Under the pieces are notes generated by a model that was not told where the DNA came from, made no database searches, and saw only the letters and a list, made by a program, of their open reading frames with translations. From Campylobacter concisus (GTDB lineage Bacteria; Campylobacterota; Campylobacteria; Campylobacterales; Campylobacteraceae): 64,000 bases of DNA. A program made the position numbers and the translations under genes. Numbering within the stretch: the first letter of the stretch is position 1; each line of letters opens with the position of its first letter. Shown one piece after another: positions 57,374 to 64,000 of this stretch. The stretch spans positions 248,001 through 312,000 of the forward strand of contig LVWL01000018.1 of NCBI GenBank assembly GCA_002092835.1, written 5' to 3'.

Positions 57374-58168
57374 ATGAATAAAGACAATCTGTTTTCTCAA
57401 ATTTTTGGAAAGGTTGCAAAGATTAACTTTTTCAAACCACTTCAAGAAGCCATAAATTCTTTTTACATAAAGCTGTTTAAGATAGACATGAGCGAGTTTA
57501 AACCAGCAAATGAATATAAAAATTTAAATGAGCTTTTTACTAGAAGGCTCATAAAACCAAGAGATTTTGATGTAGCAGATGAGATGTTTATAAGCCCAGT
57601 TGATGGTACTTGTCTTAGTTTTGGCAGTACAAAGGAACTAAAGGCCTTTAGCATAAAAGGCATGGAGTATAGTGTAAGTGAACTATTGGGGCAGAGTGAG
57701 CTTGAGGGCGAATATGACTTTGCAAATATCTATCTTAGCCCAAAAGATTATCATCATTATCATGCGCCTTGCGATATTGCCATTAAAAAAGCCATATATA
57801 TTCCGGGTAAACTTTATAGCGTGGCTGCAAAATGGCTTGCAAAAGTGGATAGTCTTTATACAAAGAACGAACGCGTCGCACTATCTTGTGAGATGAAAAA
57901 TGGTAAAAAACTTTGGCTTGTTTTTGTAGGTGCGCTAAATGTCGGAAAGATGAAATTTTGTTTTGATGAGCGTATACAGACAAATGCGATGGCAAATTTT
58001 ACACAAATTTACGAGTATGAAAATTTACATATCAAAAAGGGCGAGCGTCTTGGGAATTTCGATCTTGGCTCAACTATCGTGATACTTAGTGAAAAAGATG
58101 TGATCGAATACAATCTCTTTGAAAATAAAGAGCTTAAATTTGCTGAGACCATTGGAATAATAAAATAA
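57374..58168 (+). CDS. psd: Phosphatidylserine decarboxylase proenzyme
   Basis: Psd makes phosphatidylethanolamine. The 264-aa proenzyme has ELFTRRLIKPRDFD, SPVDGTCLSFGS, KDYHHYHAPCDI (active-site His) and the self-cleavage site in NFDLGSTIVIL (LGST, where the Ser becomes the pyruvoyl group). It follows the phosphoesterase gene in the same transcript. Confidence 0.94.
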   Translation: MNKDNLFSQIFGKVAKINFFKPLQEAINSFYIKLFKIDMSEFKPANEYKNLNELFTRRLIKPRDFDVADEMFISPVDGTCLSFGSTKELKAFSIKGMEYSVSELLGQSELEGEYDFANIYLSPKDYHHYHAPCDIAIKKAIYIPGKLYSVAAKWLAKVDSLYTKNERVALSCEMKNGKKLWLVFVGALNVGKMKFCFDERIQTNAMANFTQIYEYENLHIKKGERLGNFDLGSTIVILSEKDVIEYNLFENKELKFAETIGIIK

Positions 58169-58189
58169 ATATGCTAGGCATATAAGTAA

Positions 58190-58590
58190 AATTTTTATAC
58201 CTTACTCGTGGCCGGTGCTATTTGCTCAGACTTTGGTGGTTTTTTCATATATCCATTATAATATGAGCTTAAAATAGTAACATGTTTTTATAATCATAAA
58301 ACTCATAGTTTTCAAAATTTATTATAGGTATGAAAGCTTGTAAAATATAATGAGTGTATTATTTTAAAATTTACTAAATAGTCAATATCGTCAACCTCTG
58401 CAACTAAGCTATTATCTTTACTTATAAAACCCATATTGATATCACAGAGCTGATAGCTTTTACATCATTGCTTGTATAGAGAAGCTTATGTATCAATAAG
58501 ATATTAATAAGACGATATAGCTTAGTATATTTTTCAAAAGAATTTTTATCAACTATAATAAGGAAGTTTTAATTTACCTTATGCAGCCCA
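58190..58590 (-). pseudogene. Decayed protein gene, unknown family
   Basis: Several minus-strand frames read as protein pieces in order: NFLIIVDKNSFEKYTKLYRL, DINMGFISKDNSLVAEVDDI, FENYEFYDYKNMLLF and, at the end, YYNGYMKKPPKSEQIAPATS before TAA. At least three frame changes separate them and no start codon is evident. Even if one or two shifts are sequencing errors this many suggests real decay. The family is not recognised. Confidence 0.45.
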
Positions 58591-58611
58591 AGGATTAAAT
58601 ATTTTTTGACT

Positions 58612-58634
58612 ATTTAGCCCAAAAAGGGCTAAAT
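58612..58634 (-). terminator. Hairpin after ychF
   Basis: The 9-bp stem ATTTAGCCC / GGGCTAAAT with an A5/T5 loop abuts the ychF stop codon on the minus strand. The T run lies in the loop rather than after the stem, so it is an imperfect terminator. Confidence 0.5.
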
Positions 58635-59738
58635 TTAGACATTAAACCTAAAGTGCATCACGTCGCCATCTTGTACGATGTAGTCTTTGCCCTCAAGTCT
58701 CATCTTGCCAGCCTCTTTAGCTCCGTTTTCGCCGCTATGTGCAATGTAGTCCTCGTAGCTTATCACTTCAGCTCTGATAAAACCCCTCTCAAAGTCGTTG
58801 TGGATGACGCTTGCTGCTTTTGGCGCTTTCCAGCCATTTGTGATCGTCCAAGCCCTTACTTCCACGACGCCAGCGGTGAAATAGCTTATCAAATTTAGCT
58901 TTGCAAAAGACGTTTTGATGATCTTTTCAAGTCCGCTTTCGCTCGTGCCAAGAGAGGCTAAAAACTCGTGTGCCTCTTCGTCGCTTAGTCCGATTAGCTC
59001 CTCTTCTACTTTGGCGCAAAGCTTGATCACCTCGTGATCTGAGGCTTTTGCGTACTCTTTTAACGCTTTTACAAATTTATTATCTTCGCTAAGTCCCTCT
59101 TCATCGACATTTGCGCCATAAACTACCTCTTTTGCGCTTAGTAGTCTTAGCTCTTTGTTGAGTGCCAAAAACACCTCGCTATCTCTTTGCTCAAAGCTGC
59201 TTGCGCTTTTGCCATCATTTAGGTGAGCTAGAAGTAAATTTGCTATCTCAAGCACCTCTTTAGCGCCTTTTGCATTTGCTTTTGCCTCTCTTGTGAGCTT
59301 TTCTATCTTTTTGTTTAACTGCTCGATGTCAGCTAGTATCAGCTCGGTTTGGATGATCTCGATGTCTCTTACTGGATCGACGCTGCCCTCGACGTGAGTG
59401 ATGTTCTCATCCTCAAAGCAGCGAACTATGTGTAAAATAAGCTCGGTTTCTCTGATGTTTGATAAAAATTTATTGCCAAGCCCTTCGCCAGAGCTAGCCC
59501 CTTTTACAAGGCCTGCGATATCTACGAATTCGATGGTTGAGTATTGAATTTTATTAGGACTTACTATCTTTGCAAGCTCATTTAGGCGCTTATCAGGCAC
59601 TGGCACGATGGCTTTGTTTGGCTCGATAGTGCAAAACGGATAGTTCGCACTCTCGGCATTTTGCGCCTTTGTAAGTGCGTTAAATGTCGTTGATTTGCCC
59701 ACATTTGGTAGGCCTACTATTCCAACTGAAAGTCCCAT
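58635..59738 (-). CDS. ychF: Redox-regulated ATPase YchF (Obg family)
   Basis: YchF is a universally conserved P-loop ATPase bound to ribosomes, linked to stress response. The 367-aa protein starts with [20 protein letters not shown] and has [19 protein letters not shown] and the TGS-type C-terminal domain ([34 protein letters not shown]). The start is the ATG at 59738 after AAGGAGAATTG, overlapping the pepA stop by one base; a TTG one codon upstream is less likely. Confidence 0.95.
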   Translation of the reverse strand: MGLSVGIVGLPNVGKSTTFNALTKAQNAESANYPFCTIEPNKAIVPVPDKRLNELAKIVSPNKIQYSTIEFVDIAGLVKGASSGEGLGNKFLSNIRETELILHIVRCFEDENITHVEGSVDPVRDIEIIQTELILADIEQLNKKIEKLTREAKANAKGAKEVLEIANLLLAHLNDGKSASSFEQRDSEVFLALNKELRLLSAKEVVYGANVDEEGLSEDNKFVKALKEYAKASDHEVIKLCAKVEEELIGLSDEEAHEFLASLGTSESGLEKIIKTSFAKLNLISYFTAGVVEVRAWTITNGWKAPKAASVIHNDFERGFIRAEVISYEDYIAHSGENGAKEAGKMRLEGKDYIVQDGDVMHFRFNV

Positions 59739-61189
59739 CAATTCTCCTTGCTAAGTGCTTGTAAAAAGTATAAATTCATCCTCACGCCAGCCCCGCTCGC
59801 ACCTGTTTGATTGTATCCCCAAGCCTTTTCGCGGTATGCTGGGCCTGCGATATCAAGGTGTAGCCACTTATCTTTATATTCATCTTTGATAAATTTGGCT
59901 AAAAACATGCCAGCTGTGATCGCGCCGCCATATCTGCTTGAGGCGCAGTTGCTAACGTCTGCGATCTGGCTTTTGATAAGCTCGCTAAGATAAGGGTTAA
60001 AATCAAGCGTAGTCGCTAGCTCGCCGCTATCTTTTATCTTGTTTTTAAACTCGCTTTTTAGGCTCTCGCTGTTGCCCATGATGCCTGTTGTGTATTCGCC
60101 AAGCCCCACGACGCAAGCGCCAGTTAAGGTTGCCATGTCGATTAGGATGTCTGGCTTAAAGTCCTGCGCGTAGCTTAGGCAGTCAGCCAAGACCAAACGT
60201 CCCTCTGCGTCGGTGTTTCTAACCTCTATGCTAACGCCACTTCTTGAAATAAGCACGTCATCAGGTTTGTAGGCGTTACCACCGATCATATTTTCAGTGG
60301 CACCTAAAATGGCGTGAATTTCAAATGGTAAATTTAGCTCTGCTGCACCTTTAATAATGCCAAGAGCTGCTGCTGCGCCGCTTTTGTCTGACTTCATAGT
60401 AAGCATATAGTCAGCTGGCTTTAAGCTAAGTCCGCCGCTATCGTATGTTAGGCCTTTGCCAACAAAGATGATGCGTTTTTTAGACTTTTTAGGCTTATAG
60501 GTTAGGTGGATGAGCCTTGGCTTATGCACACTTGCGCGATTTACCGCCAAAAATGCGTTCATGTTCTCTTTTGCTAGAAATTTCTCGTCATAGACCTCGC
60601 ACTTTATGCTGGCGATATTTTTAGCTAAATTTTGCGCATCCTCGGCCATCTTTTGTGGTGTGTAAATTTCTGGGATTTCATTTACGATATCTTTTGCGAA
60701 ATTTGTAGCACTTGCTATTATCTCTGCCTCTTTAAAGCCCTCATTTGCAGCCTTTAGATCGACCTTTTTGCCAGAAAATTCTTCAGTAGAAAAGATGATC
60801 TCTTTAAGGGTGTATTTCTCTTTTTTCTCTTTATATTTATTAAATTCATAGCTTCCTAGCAAAAAACCCTCAGCAAGTGCTTCAAAACTTAGTTTTTGAC
60901 ACTCCGCTACGTAAGAAGCTAGCTTTATACTCTTAATGTTTAGCGATTTTAGTGCGTTATAAGCTTTAGCGGCTGCAACTCTAAGCTCGTCAAGATCAAA
61001 CTTGGAAAGTGGCACGTAAGCCCTTTTTGCCTCGCTTAGGATGAGGACACTATCGCCTTTGTAATTGTTAAATTTAATAGCCTCTTTATCGCTTATAAAT
61101 TTATGTTTTAAGTCCTTATCCACTATGAAAATTAGTTCAATGTCAGCTTTTATATCTTTTAATTTTTTATCAACTATTTGAAACTGCAT
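59738..61189 (-). CDS. pepA: Leucyl aminopeptidase (M17 family)
   Basis: PepA removes N-terminal residues from peptides using two metal ions. The 483-aa protein has FVGKGLTYDSGGLSLKPADY, MKSDKSGAAAALG and the signature NTDAEGRLVLADCLSYA. It is coupled to dedA (20-nt overlap) and ychF. Confidence 0.95.
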   Translation of the reverse strand: MQFQIVDKKLKDIKADIELIFIVDKDLKHKFISDKEAIKFNNYKGDSVLILSEAKRAYVPLSKFDLDELRVAAAKAYNALKSLNIKSIKLASYVAECQKLSFEALAEGFLLGSYEFNKYKEKKEKYTLKEIIFSTEEFSGKKVDLKAANEGFKEAEIIASATNFAKDIVNEIPEIYTPQKMAEDAQNLAKNIASIKCEVYDEKFLAKENMNAFLAVNRASVHKPRLIHLTYKPKKSKKRIIFVGKGLTYDSGGLSLKPADYMLTMKSDKSGAAAALGIIKGAAELNLPFEIHAILGATENMIGGNAYKPDDVLISRSGVSIEVRNTDAEGRLVLADCLSYAQDFKPDILIDMATLTGACVVGLGEYTTGIMGNSESLKSEFKNKIKDSGELATTLDFNPYLSELIKSQIADVSNCASSRYGGAITAGMFLAKFIKDEYKDKWLHLDIAGPAYREKAWGYNQTGASGAGVRMNLYFLQALSKEN

Positions 61190-61775
61190 GTTTTCTATCT
61201 CTCCTTTCGTTTAAAATTTTATTTTCGATGCGCTTAAATGTGTATATCAAAAGCCCCATAAATATGGCAACCACCGGGATAGCGACGTACCAGTGCTCTT
61301 TTGCTTTTTGAAGCAGCACTAATATATGCTCGCCAAGTATCCAAGCAGGTATGGTGGTGATCGCCGCCCAGCACCAAGCGCTGATTAAATTTATAAAGGC
61401 GTATTTTTTAGCGTCATAGCCGGTAAGTCCTATGCAAAGCGGTATGATGACACGAAAGCCATACATATAGCGTTGCAAAAAGATGATCGGCCAGCCGTAT
61501 TTTTTCAGCATTATGTGCGCCACTGCAAATTTTCTCCGCTGTGTGTGAAGCTTTTTTGCGATGTATTTTTTATTGTAACGGCCAAGATAGAAGTAAATTT
61601 GATCTCCCACAAAGCCTCCAAGTCCAGCCACAAAGATAGCAAGCGCGATGTGCATATGTGTGGTGTGAGCGAGAATTCCAGCCATTATTAAGGCCATCTC
61701 GCCCTCCATGATACACCAGACAAAAAGTATGATGTAGCCGTACTCTTTAAGCAGTTCTATAAAAAACTCTTCCAT
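61170..61775 (-). CDS. DedA-family membrane protein
   Basis: The 201-aa polytopic protein shows the DedA pattern: EGEMALIMAGILA, VAGLGGFVGDQIYFYLGR and a membrane-embedded ...FLQRYMYGFRVIIPLCIGL. DedA proteins act as lipid-carrier flippases or in membrane homeostasis in other bacteria. It overlaps pepA and is one base after apt. Confidence 0.9.
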   Translation of the reverse strand: MEEFFIELLKEYGYIILFVWCIMEGEMALIMAGILAHTTHMHIALAIFVAGLGGFVGDQIYFYLGRYNKKYIAKKLHTQRRKFAVAHIMLKKYGWPIIFLQRYMYGFRVIIPLCIGLTGYDAKKYAFINLISAWCWAAITTIPAWILGEHILVLLQKAKEHWYVAIPVVAIFMGLLIYTFKRIENKILNERRDRKHAVSNS

Positions 61776-61776
61776 T

Positions 61777-62325
61777 CTAAACCTCTAAAACGCTGTAAAT
61801 TTTAGTAAGCGACTTTAGCCTTTCGCTACCTTTTAGATCGACTAGATCTATGAGAAAGCACGCCTCTACGCAGGTTGCGTTAGTTTGATTGATAAGCTCA
61901 ACTGAGGCCTTTGCAGTGCCTCCAGTGGCTATGAGATCGTCCATTAAAAGTACTCTAGCACCTGCTTTTTCTCCAAAAGCATCGATGTGAATTTGCACTT
62001 CATCGACGCCATATTCTAGGCTATATTTTTGAGAAAGCGTGATAAAAGGCAGTTTTTTTGGCTTACGAATAGGTACAAAAGGCAGCCTTAGCCTTGCTGC
62101 AAGTGCCGCGCCAAAGATGAAGCCGCGAGACTCAATACCAGCGATGTAGTCGATATTTGCACCCTCATATCTCGCCACTAAATGATCTATCAAAAAGTTA
62201 AATGCTTCTTTGTTGTTTAGTAGTGTCGTGATGTCGCGAAAGACTATGCCAGGCTTTGGAAAGTCGTTTATGCAGCGAATAGAGTTTAGTAAAAATTCTC
62301 TTCCATTTTGATCTAAAATTTTCAT
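61777..62325 (-). CDS. apt: Adenine phosphoribosyltransferase
   Basis: Apt salvages adenine to AMP. The 182-aa enzyme contains [34 protein letters not shown] and the PRPP motif [16 protein letters not shown]. It lies in the rpiB-coiled-coil-apt-dedA-pepA-ychF run. Confidence 0.95.
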   Translation of the reverse strand: MKILDQNGREFLLNSIRCINDFPKPGIVFRDITTLLNNKEAFNFLIDHLVARYEGANIDYIAGIESRGFIFGAALAARLRLPFVPIRKPKKLPFITLSQKYSLEYGVDEVQIHIDAFGEKAGARVLLMDDLIATGGTAKASVELINQTNATCVEACFLIDLVDLKGSERLKSLTKIYSVLEV

Positions 62326-62345
62326 AAATTTCCTTAAATTTGAGG

Positions 62346-62678
62346 TTATAGTAGCGCTTCGATCTTGCCTTCAAGCTCACGGATGCGTTGTCTTAGCTTG
62401 TCGTTTTCTAAGCGGTACTGGGAATTTCTTGTGCGAAGTGAGGTTACGTCGTTTTTGGTCTTATTTAGCTCGTCTGTCAAGATGTCGATGTTGCCTAGAC
62501 TTCGTTGGAGTTGGATCTGAAATTTTCTTATGACGACCTCGGTGTCTTGGAGGTTATTTTTCATAAAATCTTTTGTCGCACGCTCTTTTTTTAGAAGCGT
62601 TTTGAAGTAAAAAACCATGACGGTTAGGTAGATCGCAGCACAAATAAGAGCGGTAAAAACGATCCACTCGCCTATCAT
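62346..62678 (-). CDS. Single-span membrane protein with coiled coil, unknown function
   Basis: The 110-aa product has an N-terminal membrane helix ([20 protein letters not shown]) followed by a heptad-rich coiled coil ([38 protein letters not shown]). The family is not recognised. It overlaps rpiB by 4 nt and is conserved at this place in C. jejuni as I remember it. A structural or division-related role is possible. Confidence 0.75.
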   Translation of the reverse strand: MIGEWIVFTALICAAIYLTVMVFYFKTLLKKERATKDFMKNNLQDTEVVIRKFQIQLQRSLGNIDILTDELNKTKNDVTSLRTRNSQYRLENDKLRQRIRELEGKIEALL

Positions 62679-63118
62679 TTGCCTGCCTCAAGCTCTATTT
62701 TTTTGACTCTTCTTTTGTGTCTGCCGCCTGCAAACTCAGTCTTTAAAAAGGCTTCTACTGCCGATATAGCCACACCTGCGCCGATAACCCTTGCACCAAA
62801 AGCGATCACGTTTGCGTCGTTGTGCTCTCTTGCAAGTCTAGCGGTAAATTCGTCGTGGCAAAGGGCACACCTTACGTTTTCATGCCTGTTTGCAGCTATT
62901 GATATACCTATGCCTGTGCCACAAACTAGCACGCCGTAGCAGTTAGGCTCAAGTTTGCTTGCTAGCAAATGCGCATAATCAGGGTAATCAACGCTATTTT
63001 TATCGTTTGTGCCAAGATCAACTACTTCGTATCCAAGCCCTTTAATAGCCTCTTTAAGCTCGTTTTTTAGCTCAAAACCAGCGTGATCGCTAGCTAAGAA
63101 AACTTTGTCTATCTTCAT
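62675..63118 (-). CDS. rpiB: Ribose-5-phosphate isomerase B
   Basis: RpiB interconverts ribose-5-P and ribulose-5-P. The 147-aa product from the ATG at 63118 has LASDHAGFELKNELKE, DYPDYAHLLA and CGTGIGISIAANRHENVRCA with the catalytic Cys. An upstream in-frame ATG adds 12 residues without family similarity. Confidence 0.95.
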   Translation of the reverse strand: MKIDKVFLASDHAGFELKNELKEAIKGLGYEVVDLGTNDKNSVDYPDYAHLLASKLEPNCYGVLVCGTGIGISIAANRHENVRCALCHDEFTARLAREHNDANVIAFGARVIGAGVAISAVEAFLKTEFAGGRHKRRVKKIELEAGK

Positions 63119-63227
63119 GAAAAGTCCGTTAAATTTTTTGTTGATTATAGTCAAAGTTGCATTAAAATAAAATTTTACTCTCAGCCAAAATGAAGCTATA
63201 ATTTACCAAAAATTTAAAGGAGAAAAT

Positions 63228-64000
63228 GTGAAAAAAGTGCTCTTTTTGGTGGCTTCTACACTAGCCTTTGCAAATGAAAATTTGATAGAGATCTACACGG
63301 ATCAAACCATAATCACTCAAAAATTTAGTGACGCAAATAGCTCTTTTAGCGCCTTTGTACCAGAAGGCGTGCAGAGTGAGAGCATCATTATAAATGGTGA
63401 TTGTGACGCGAATGCTTATTTAAAAAAGATCAGTGAAGAAAATAGCCCAAGCTACATAAAATGGAAGCAAGAAGTTGCAAATTTAAGTAGCAAGCTTGAG
63501 GCGCTAAATGCAAGAGGTAGGTTTATAGAGCAAGCTTTGATAGAAGAAAACAAAAGTAACGATGTGACAAAAAGAGCTAATGAGTTTTATAAATTTAGCC
63601 TAGAAAATATCGAGAAAATTTCAGCTGCTAAAAGTGAGCTTGAAGCGCTTAATAAAAATGAGCCAAAGAGTGAGATGGCTGGATTTTTGCAGCTTGATAT
63701 GAAATTTGCTTGCAGTCCAAAAGAGGCGACGCTTTCATATATGGATGATGAGGCGCCAAAGACGCTAAATGAAATTTATGCAGACACAAAAAACAAAAAT
63801 ATCTTGATAAAACAAGAAATTTTACTCACCAACCCATATGCTAGTGAAGTTAAAAATTTAAAGCTCGCTATCTATCCAACCAGATATCAAAAGGCTCTTG
63901 CTCCAAGCAAGTTTTACCCTTGGTACGAGGAGAGCGAGGTGGAGGCTGATGGTTACGGTGCTTCAAAAAATATGCTAAGAGCTGCGAAAGTCACTGCTGA
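63228..64000 (+). CDS. Secreted protein, DUF4139-like, cut off by the window end
   Basis: The frame opens at a GTG (63228) after AAAGGAG and runs to the last base (257 codons seen). It has a signal peptide (KKVLFLVASTLAFA), a beta-rich start (IYTDQTIITQKFSDANSSF), a coiled-coil stretch and a second beta-rich part (LTNPYASEVKNLKLAIYPTR). The layout resembles DUF4140/DUF4139 proteins of unknown function. An ATG two bases upstream is out of frame and stops at once. Confidence 0.6.
   Translation, partial: MKKVLFLVASTLAFANENLIEIYTDQTIITQKFSDANSSFSAFVPEGVQSESIIINGDCDANAYLKKISEENSPSYIKWKQEVANLSSKLEALNARGRFIEQALIEENKSNDVTKRANEFYKFSLENIEKISAAKSELEALNKNEPKSEMAGFLQLDMKFACSPKEATLSYMDDEAPKTLNEIYADTKNKNILIKQEILLTNPYASEVKNLKLAIYPTRYQKALAPSKFYPWYEESEVEADGYGASKNMLRAAKVTA

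Overview
The window looks like the chromosome of a Campylobacter species of the C. concisus type. The evidence is the low G+C, the dense ORFs with short overlaps, the very frequent AAATTT hexamer, and gene runs in the same order as I remember from C. jejuni: fliM-fliY; ppa/adk/aspS-nadK-recN-cbrR-tatD-mltD-rlpA-kdsC-lptC-lptA-engB-pbp2; metG-fbp-mobB-slt-yggT-gltX-psd; and rpiB-apt-dedA-pepA-ychF. An octahaem hydroxylamine oxidoreductase (haoCA) fits C. concisus, C. curvus and relatives better than C. jejuni. The species call is inference; no search was run.

Layout. 1-3644: flagellar switch genes, a LOG-family protein, mnmA and tRNA-Asn. 3645-7041: a decayed mobile region beside the tRNA. It holds an AlpA-like gene with an apparent frameshift and a MobV-like relaxase gene split by an IS1595-type element plus a fragment of a restriction-modification methylase/specificity gene. 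7293-24652: a molybdenum/tungsten/formate dehydrogenase island that looks richer in G+C than its surroundings. It encodes two selenocysteine formate dehydrogenase alpha subunits (fdhF, and fdhA with fdhB, a TorD-like chaperone and a 58-aa Tat-leader protein), a tungstate ABC transporter (tupA divergent from tupBC), a cysteine-desulfurase-like enzyme, a ModE-like regulator and fdhD. Three promoters in it share the inverted repeat ATATGC-N7-GCATAT or a close variant. An AT-rich insert at about 17.2-21.2 kb carries a coupled DUF2290-like/UvrD-like helicase gene pair and a broken IS copy. 24653-27454: structured gene-free DNA, then a decayed hsdR and a YgjP-type metallopeptidase.

27567-53277 is mostly housekeeping: tRNA(CAT), ppa, adk, aspS, nadK, recN, a REC-REC-GGDEF regulator, cell-envelope genes (mltD, rlpA, kdsC, lptC, lptA, a small membrane protein, pbp2), hisB, engB, queC, ybeY, metG, fbp, mobB, slt, yggT, gltX and mscL. 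53359-56096 is a nitrogen-respiration module: a Crp/Fnr regulator, a candidate operator, and haoC and haoA. 56260-64000 holds a metallophosphoesterase, psd, a decayed gene, ychF, pepA, dedA, apt, a coiled-coil protein, rpiB and a truncated secreted protein.

How the genes connect: tupABC would supply tungstate (or molybdate), mobB helps make the bis-MGD cofactor, fdhD sulfurates it, and the TorD-like chaperone and Tat system mature and export FdhA. Formate electrons could then feed anaerobic respiration such as HaoCA.

Caution: three genes expected to be essential (aspS, metG, pbp2) each carry an apparent single-base frameshift. Assembly indel errors are therefore likely, and other frameshifts here should be read in that light.
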